Of a DNA stretch of 64,000 nt, positions 58,142-64,000 are shown piece by piece; within the stretch, counting starts at the first letter, position 1, and each line of letters opens with the position of its first letter. Position numbers and translations under genes: made by a program. Under the pieces are notes generated by a model. It was not told where the DNA came from and ran no database searches. It saw nothing but the letters and a program-made list of their open reading frames with translations. Source of the DNA: Stentor coeruleus (Eukaryota; Ciliophora; Heterotrichea; Heterotrichida; Stentoridae); assembly GCA_001970955.1 (NCBI GenBank), contig MPUH01000173.1:1-64000 (forward strand). Reading direction: 5' to 3'.

Positions 58142-59374
58142 TTATTCTACCCATTTAGGAACATACAAATAAACAGCACGTTCATACCAATACGGAAGAA
58201 TATCTGCAATTCCTTGTGCTTTTTTCTGCACATCTTCACATTCTCTAAACCTTTTTGTATTACTTTTAAGTAAAGCTCCATACATCCTTAAAGCAAAAAC
58301 TTCATTCCCATCATTTCTCTATATACCCAATACTCCTTTCATAATTTCCATAGCATTTCTTATCAACCCTTCAGCATGCATTAAATGTTTTTTTTCTTTC
58401 AAAACACTTCCTATCAAAACCAACGCCCTTCCTATATTTTCTTTATCAGTATCTTCATACAATTTCATAGCAGTTTTTACCCAATCCACAGCTTTCTATA
58501 TCGAATTTACCTCAAAATCATTATTTTCTATAAAAATTTCCCCAATATTAGTCAAACTTAACCCACTTAGTTTATTTTTCAATACAAACCCACTATTTAG
58601 AGTAAATATATCAGATAAACCTTCATATATTTGTATAGCTTTTTGGAAATTCAATATAGCTTTATTATAGTTTTCTATATAATCATTATAATCCTGTCTT
58701 TCTTCTGTTGATAAATTTCTTGTATCGATCCCATAATATTTTTTACTATGAAGCCATTGAGCACAAGCTAGATTATGTAAAATTATAGGAGTGTTTATAT
58801 CTAAATCCATATTCAAACATTCGTTTAATAAACTTTTTGCTTTAGAAAAATCTTGTCCATGTAAAATCAAAGCTGTCTATATGTTATTTACCCCATATAT
58901 AAATTTCACTTCTTGTTGGAATTCTTTAGTCATACTGTTATAGTTATTAGATAAAGATAAGGATTCAGCAAGTTTTAATGCTTTGTCAATATTTTGAGCT
59001 AAATATTGTATGAAAAGGGTTTTATATGCTTGTTGTAAAGGTATTTGATAATTTTTAGGGTTTTGTTCGTAGTTTTTGACTATGGTTTCTAAAGAGTTTT
59101 CGCATTGGGAGAATTTCTGCTGAAGTCTTTGAACTAGAGCTAGTTTATGTAAGAGAAAACTGTAACCTGGCTCAGTTTTAAGATTTGCTTTATTAAGGAT
59201 GTCCATACAGCGGGAAAGTTCTAATTCAGCCATGACATAGTTTTTAGCTTGAATCAAACTTGATGCTCTTGAGTACTCGTCAAGGCTCGCTATAAGCTCG
59301 CTACCTGGTAATTCTCTTATTGGAGCTTCAAAAGTTGAGAATAATTTTGTGAAGTTCCTAATAAGATGGAACAT
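58142..59374 (-). CDS. TPR-like protein with mitochondrial-type leader, three 15-nt introns
   Basis: Exons 59374-58892, 58876-58511, 58495-58334 and 58318-58142, with introns GTAAATAACATATAG, GTAAATTCGATATAG and GTATTGGGTATATAG. The spliced product has 395 residues; each unspliced piece ends inside an intron. The N-terminus MFHLIRNFTKLFSTF is basic, amphipathic and Arg/Ser/Phe-rich, like a mitochondrial targeting peptide. The body is all-helical, with TPR-like pairs (AKNYVMAELELSRCMDILNK, ENSLETIVKNYEQN, LNFQKAIQIYEGL). The end reads LPYWYERAVYLYVPKWVE. It recalls TPR proteins of mitochondrial complex assembly, such as TTC19, but I cannot assign a function. Confidence 0.78.
58319..58333 (-). 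other. 15-nt intron (TPR gene, third)
   Basis: Coding-strand GTATTGGGTATATAG. Confidence 0.87.
58496..58510 (-). other. 15-nt intron (TPR gene, second)
   Basis: Coding-strand GTAAATTCGATATAG. Confidence 0.9.
58877..58891 (-). other. 15-nt intron (TPR gene, first)
   Basis: Coding-strand GTAAATAACATATAG. Confidence 0.9.
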
Positions 59375-59424
59375 ATAATATAAACTTCTAAATCATAATC
59401 TTAATACTAAAAATAACTGAATAA

Positions 59425-60916
59425 CTAGTGACGACTATCATATGGAGACCTAGACCTAGATCTTCTTCTTCTATTATTTCTATAGTAATCGTTATAACCA
59501 CGATCAGCTCTTTTGTCATCATCTCTGTATCTTTTATCGTCATCTCTGTTTCTCTTGTAGTCGTCTTTGGGTTTTCTTTCATCGTCTCGATTTTTTCTTT
59601 CGTCATCTCGGGTTCTTTTATCGTCTCGGTTACTTTTGTCGTCGTCTCTGTTTCTTTTATCATCGTCTCTGTATCTTTTATCATCGTCTCTTGTGGGTTT
59701 AACTTCATCCCTGTTTTTTACTCCATCATCTCGGGGTCTTTTTTCATCATCACGAGGTCTTTTTTCATCATCACGAGGTCTTTTCTCATCATCACGAGGT
59801 CTTTTCTCATCATCACGAAGTCTTTTTTCATCATCACGAAGTCTTTTTTCATCATCTCTGGGTCTTTTTTCATCATCACGAGGTTTTTTTTCATCATCAC
59901 GAGGTCTTTTTTCATCATACCTAGGCCTTTTCTCATAATCTTTATTCCTTTTATCATCATCCCTATTCCTTTTCTCATCATATCTAGGCCTTTTCTCATC
60001 ATCTCTATATCTTTTCTCATCATCCCTATACCTTTTCTCATCATTTTTAACCTTTTTCTCCTCCTCTCTAGGCCTTTTATCATCATCTTTAACCTTTTTA
60101 TCATCTTCCCTTATCCTTCCATTATCTTCTTTCACCCTTTTATCCTCATCTTTTATCCCTCCAACAACTTTTTCCCCCATTTTCTCCCCAGGCTTTTCAT
60201 TAAGCTTAGGTGGAGGTTTACTTATATCTATATGCCTATACAAATCTTTATGGTTTTTCAAATCTTCAACACATTTTCTTATTTGAGCAAAACCTTTATG
60301 CTGTTTCCCTTCAAGATGAGAAATCGTCCTTCTTTCTGTATCAGTAGCACTTTGCATAGCCCCACAAATTTCACATATCATATTGTCCTGATCATCTTTT
60401 TGCTCTTTAAGTTGTTCAATTTCTTTTATTAACTGTTCGCTTTCATTTACCCTTCCAGCTTCTGCTAATTGTTCAGCTTCCTTCATCCGACGGTCTATAA
60501 GTGCATTTAAAGCATTTTTCTTATCACGATTTTCCATTGTAATCTCGATGTCTGGCATTGGTGCTTCTATTCTTGCTAAGCTTCGGCGAATACGAGCGTC
60601 TACGCTACTTGCCATTTGCTCTAAAAGTGCTAGTTAGAATAAAGTTACCTAGTAAGGATTGTTCGTATTTTTTTTGGTAATACAAACGATTTGGGTCGCT
60701 TAGGTACATTTGCTTGAAGACACTGTCATGTCTTTTCTTGCACCTTCCAATATCATTTCTTGTGTTGACGAACAACTCATGAGGACAAAATGCCACTAAA
60801 AAGTACTTGCACACGTCGTTGTCGTCGAAGTGCTCGCGTTTTTTTAGCCGTTCTGCCCTCGGGAGGTTTCGATCTTTACCCAATAGCTCGTCTAGCTCTT
60901 TACGGAAATCTTCCAT
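59425..60916 (-). CDS. LUC7L: LUC7-like U1 snRNP-associated splicing factor, one 19-nt intron
   Basis: Exons 60916-60649 and 60629-59425 join across a 19-nt intron (GTAACTTTATTCTAACTAG, 60630-60648) to give 490 residues. The first zinc finger region (LDELLGKDRNLPRAER, then VCKYFLVAFCPHELFVNTRNDIG) and the second (MICEICGAMQSATDTERRTISH, then EGKQHKGF) are the LUC7 hallmarks, with a coiled region between (RDKKNALNALIDRRMKEAEQ). The tail is a long KRxRDDE repeat followed by an RS segment (RRRRSRSRSPYDS). LUC7 proteins sit on the U1 snRNP and help define 5' splice sites, here in an organism with 15-nt introns. Without splicing, the second exon's own first ATG is the internal Met of LLEQM. Confidence 0.9.
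60630..60648 (-). other. 19-nt intron (LUC7), unusual length
   Basis: Coding-strand GTAACTTTATTCTAACTAG. Removal gives the expected LUC7 reading SLLALLEQM. It holds a perfect CTAAC branch-site-like motif at the usual distance from the 3' end. Confidence 0.8.
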
Positions 60917-61031
60917 TTATAATATTTCTGTAATCCCCCAATAAATAAGCCACAAACTAATCCCCATACTTCTCTAAAATCAACAGATTTAATTTGAATG
61001 TCTATTCTCAATATCTGATTTTTTTATATTA
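60917..61031. promoter_or_regulatory. 115-bp divergent promoter region
   Basis: Shared upstream space of LUC7 and the Piwi gene; both promoters must be very compact. No known motif recognised. Confidence 0.5.
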
Positions 61032-63344
61032 ATGGTAGAAAGAGTTAACCAATTTTCAGGCATAGCTCGCGAGCGTATATCAACGAATTTTTATAGACTA
61101 GATCGTTCCCCATTAAACCAAATCTCCATATACTCATATTCATTTATCCCAGAAATCGAGTCTGACAATAGAATTTTACGTACTCAGTTATTAAACAAAT
61201 GCAAGTCTTTGATTGAAAAAAAAATCGGGATGTTTATAAGAAGCGGTAACACCCTGTTTTCAAAAACCTACCTTTCTGACTCATTTTCTATACCAGTTTA
61301 TTGTCATGAAAACACAGAATATATACTTGTTATAATATTAGCAGGGTTTATAGATAAAAAAAACATAGATGTATATAGAATGTACTCAAATTCTGCATTG
61401 AAAAAAATGCTCCAATGCTTAGATTTAAAACAGATAACAAAAATGCCGAAATACTTTGATATCAGACAGACACAAAGGATTGAACAGCATCGTTTAGAAG
61501 TTTGGAGAGGTTACACAGCTAGTTTTTCGCACAACCTTAAAGAAATGCTTCTAAATATCGACTTTTCAAGTAAAATTGTTAGAGATACAACTGTACTTCA
61601 AGCTATGGAAGAAATCCGTAATCGCTGCAGAGGACAAAACCTCGATGCTAATCTTGATAATGAACTTATAGGACAGACTATTATGGCTAAATATGGGAAT
61701 TTTAAATGTTATAGAATTGAAGGTATAATTTTAAATGAAAACCCAACAATAAATTTTCTAACAAAAGATGGGTCATTATCTTATATAGAATATTTTCGAA
61801 AAACATACAACATCAATATTAATTTTACTAAACAGCCTTTAATTAAAAGCTATATTGAAAAAGGAACTAAAGAAATCAGATTAATCCCTGAATTATGTGT
61901 TTTAACTGGTATATCAGAAGATATGAAAAAAGATTATAGGGCTATGAATGATATTGCTGCTTATACAAGATTAGAACCTATTAAAAGATTTGATGTTTCA
62001 ATGATGTTAGCTAAGAAACTTGCTAATAATGAGACTTGCAGAGAGATTTGTGATGAGTATAATATTCATATTGACCCTACACCTATTGTTGTGGATGGGT
62101 TTAGATTTGATATGGAGATGATTAAAATTGGAGAAAAAAACTCAGATTTTGTTTGTGTGGATAAAAAAGGGGTGTTTTTTGTTGATAATTCTATATTAAA
62201 AGCGGTTGAGATTAAAAATTGGGTTGTATTAACGACAGAAAGAGATGCGATGTATAGAGATAAGCTAATTAAAACTCTGGTTAATAAAGCTGGGTTGATT
62301 GGGTTGAAATTAGGACCTGCTATGACTTATGAATACCATCCAAAAAATGTTGATTCACTAATTAGGAGTTTGGGTAAACAACAAAATGGTCCTGTTCCTC
62401 AGATTATTCTAGTAGTTGTGGCTCCAGGGGATAAAAAAGTATATAACGACACAAAAGCGATTTGTTCTTTAACCCTTGGCATCCCAACCCAATGCATTAA
62501 AGCTAACAACATTACCAATGCGAAAAAATTCGACTCAATCATGTCAAAACTTATTATCCAAATAGCAGTAAAAACAGGTTCTCTTGCTTGGTCGAATTTA
62601 CACCCAGTACCCAACCTTCCAATCAGAACTATGGTTGTAGGTATCGATGTTTTTCATGACACAGTCCAAAAAGCAAAAAGTGTCTTAGGTTTCGTAGCTT
62701 CAATCCACCCAAAATTTACCAATTATTACAATACAGTTCGAATACATGAAAAAAGTGGTCAAGAAATCGCCAACAATATCGGCGAATGTATGCTTGAAGC
62801 TTTACATGCATTCCACAAAGCAACAAAAAATCGTTTCATGCCAGAAGTCATAATCATCTTTAGAGATGGGATTTCCGATAGTCAAATAAAAGCTACAAAA
62901 GACTCTGAAGTCAAAAGTATCAAAAAAATGTTCCTAACTGATTTCCAAGGATATTCTCCAAATTTAGTATATGTTATAGTAAACAAAAATACAAACGCGA
63001 AACTGTTTTCTAAAGGAACAGGAGGTTATACAAACCCTAATCCAGGAACTTTAGTAAATTCAACAATCGTCCCTGATGAACAAAGTTTTTATCTGATTTC
63101 TCATTATGTGACACAAGGAATGGTTTCTCCAACTTTGTATAGAATTATTGATAATGATGGGAATATAGACCTTATGATAATTGCCAGATTAGCTTTTAAA
63201 CTATGTTTTATGTATTATAACTGGTCTGGGGGGATTAAAATACCTGCACCAACTATGATGGCTCATAAATTAGCATTTTTAGTTGGGCAGAGTATACATC
63301 AAATATATCATGAGCAGCTTAGGTTATTGCCATGGTTTTATTAA
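61032..63344 (+). CDS. Piwi-clade Argonaute protein
   Basis: A 770-residue Argonaute. After an N domain, a PAZ domain lies at about residues 220-330 (KCYRIEGIILNENPTINF, then KSYIEKGTKEIRLIPELCVLTG). MID spans about 410-530, with the guide 5'-end pocket near IPTQCIKANNITNAKKF. The PIWI domain spans about 530-760. Slicer residues appear present: D in VVGIDVFHD (about 538), a candidate E in GQEIANN (about 582), D in FRDGISDSQ (about 612) and H in MMAHKLAFLVG (about 745). The end LLPWFY resembles the YFL/YYM ends of the family. In ciliates Piwi proteins carry scan or small RNAs that guide DNA elimination in the developing macronucleus. Whether this copy is developmental or vegetative cannot be told. 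No intron. Confidence 0.94.
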   Translation: MVERVNQFSGIARERISTNFYRLDRSPLNQISIYSYSFIPEIESDNRILRTQLLNKCKSLIEKKIGMFIRSGNTLFSKTYLSDSFSIPVYCHENTEYILVIILAGFIDKKNIDVYRMYSNSALKKMLQCLDLKQITKMPKYFDIRQTQRIEQHRLEVWRGYTASFSHNLKEMLLNIDFSSKIVRDTTVLQAMEEIRNRCRGQNLDANLDNELIGQTIMAKYGNFKCYRIEGIILNENPTINFLTKDGSLSYIEYFRKTYNININFTKQPLIKSYIEKGTKEIRLIPELCVLTGISEDMKKDYRAMNDIAAYTRLEPIKRFDVSMMLAKKLANNETCREICDEYNIHIDPTPIVVDGFRFDMEMIKIGEKNSDFVCVDKKGVFFVDNSILKAVEIKNWVVLTTERDAMYRDKLIKTLVNKAGLIGLKLGPAMTYEYHPKNVDSLIRSLGKQQNGPVPQIILVVVAPGDKKVYNDTKAICSLTLGIPTQCIKANNITNAKKFDSIMSKLIIQIAVKTGSLAWSNLHPVPNLPIRTMVVGIDVFHDTVQKAKSVLGFVASIHPKFTNYYNTVRIHEKSGQEIANNIGECMLEALHAFHKATKNRFMPEVIIIFRDGISDSQIKATKDSEVKSIKKMFLTDFQGYSPNLVYVIVNKNTNAKLFSKGTGGYTNPNPGTLVNSTIVPDEQSFYLISHYVTQGMVSPTLYRIIDNDGNIDLMIIARLAFKLCFMYYNWSGGIKIPAPTMMAHKLAFLVGQSIHQIYHEQLRLLPWFY

Positions 63345-63395
63345 GTTTTTTTTAATTGAATTTTGTGATTATAAAAAAAAAATTTTTTAGTTAGA

Positions 63396-64000
63396 CTATG
63401 AGGATTTTGTTAGAGAAATATAGACTTGATAGAGGACTTCGTAGTCGGATGTCATTTGGTTGAGTTTTTTTGTTAGGTTTTGACATTTTTTCTTGTATTT
63501 TTGCAGTTTGGATTTGGGGATTAAGGATTTTAGTTGGGTNTATAGACTTGATAGAGGACTTCGTAGTCGGATGTCATTTGGTTGAGTTTTTTTGTTAGGT
63601 TTTGGCATTTTTTCTTGTATTTTTGCAGTTTGGATTTGGGGATTAAGGATTTTAGTTGGGCTTGTAGGGAGATGATGGTGGATGATTGGCTTTCGAGGGC
63701 TTGGTTTAGGTTTTGTATGTGGAAAATGAAGTCTTTTGTTGATAAGATTATTAGGGATTGGGCATTTTTTACTGATTTGAAGGAGTTTTTTAAGGATTTT
63801 TGCTTTGATTTGACATGTTTGAGAGTTTTCTGCAGGTTTGACGATTTTTCTTGGTCTTTATGTGTAGGGTTATGTATTGAAGATATTGAGGCTGGGCTAC
63901 TAAGTGAGGGTTCTGATTAGGAATTACTTGAAGAATATTCTTTGTTTGATAGTTCTGAGTTTGATAAAAACGCTAATTGTAATTGTTGATATTCCTCTTG
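63396..64000 (-). CDS. coiled-coil protein, 5' end beyond the window, one 15-nt intron
   Basis: The gene enters at the right edge and ends at a TAG (63396-63398). Exons seen are 64000-63927 and 63911-63396, with intron GTAATTCCTAATCAG at 63912-63926. The visible part is a Ser/Gln/Lys-rich helical protein with coiled-coil heptads (NLNQALESQSSTIISLQAQL, KLQKYKKKCQNLTKKLNQMT). An N at 63540 with a 121-bp period duplicates 120 bp and shifts the frame; ignoring one copy gives a clean end DYEVLYQVYISLTKSS. The function is unknown. Its stop is 52 bp from that of the Piwi gene. Confidence 0.7.
63420..63660. other. single-N contig join with about 120-bp duplicated flanks
   Basis: N at 63540. The two copies are nearly identical (one differs ttttgaca/ttttggca). 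It breaks the frame of the minus-strand coiled-coil gene. Confidence 0.88.
63912..63926 (-). other. 15-nt intron (coiled-coil gene at window end)
   Basis: Coding-strand GTAATTCCTAATCAG; it joins an in-frame upstream exon to the main frame. Confidence 0.82.

Noticed and set aside
59428-60432. 334-codon plus-strand frame of IIISFVII type
   Set aside because: Antisense of the KRxRDDE repeat in LUC7; hydrophobic only because of the repeat's complement.
1-64000. tRNA, rRNA, CRISPR array, transposon or viral fossil
   Set aside because: I looked for tRNA T-loop motifs, long inverted or terminal repeats, transposase or reverse transcriptase motifs and regularly spaced repeats, and found none that I could support.

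Overview
The window looks like macronuclear DNA of a heterotrich ciliate, most likely Stentor or a close relative. Four things support this. The DNA is very AT-rich and gene-dense. TAA, TAG and TGA all end genes, so the code is standard, unlike most ciliates (TGA ends the Deltex gene at 8310 and the coiled-coil gene at 23258; TAG ends the gene at 26214). Introns are only 15-16 nt long. Every clear gene is eukaryotic. I can place 11 introns of 15 nt, one of 16 nt and one of 19 nt; all have GT-AG ends and all carry an A six bases from the 3' end. The species call is inference.

Layout. 1-10.1 kb: Pol III subunit RPC25, a sterol C-5 desaturase-like enzyme, an atypical Ras-like GTPase, a MORN-repeat protein, an enolase-4-like pseudoenzyme with a docking domain, a Deltex ubiquitin ligase and a CAMK-type kinase. 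10.9-15 kb: an ELMO-domain gene that appears broken, followed by a 1.4 kb tandem duplication carrying one broken and one intact two-RRM gene. 15.4-26.7 kb: a CDPK, a RING-CH membrane protein, a 1068-residue EF-hand/armadillo/PB1 protein, a coiled-coil protein, a GST, an unrecognised abundant-looking protein and an Alba protein. 27.3-37.1 kb: a CFAP97-like protein, an ARID/JmjC-like/zinc-finger protein, a coiled-coil protein, a Pcc1 KEOPS subunit hidden by a 15-nt intron, RPS19, a macro-domain protein, an unknown protein and a RAP1-like Myb protein. 37.9-44.9 kb: one 2335-residue scaffold gene with a Gly-rich minisatellite and a long coiled coil. 46.5-53.8 kb: a zinc transporter, a YIPF protein, p23, a PUF protein, an unknown protein and a SET methyltransferase. 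53.8-57 kb: a three-copy array of a secreted protein. 57.3-64 kb: a second CFAP97-like gene, a TPR gene with three introns, LUC7, a Piwi/Argonaute protein and a partial coiled-coil gene that runs off the end.

The genes are mostly unrelated housekeeping and signalling genes on both strands, not an operon. Several share a cilium/cortex theme: the enolase-4-like protein, two CFAP97-like proteins, the MORN protein and the giant EF-hand/coiled-coil protein. Others belong to RNA or chromatin biology: Piwi, LUC7, PUF, RRM, Alba, the JARID-like protein, the RAP1-like protein and Pcc1.

A technical caution: seven single-N positions are each flanked by near-identical direct repeats of 41-121 bp. These look like contig ends joined without merging the overlap. 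Two of them split genes that are whole once one repeat copy is ignored (the genes at 34960-36275 and 51176-52044).
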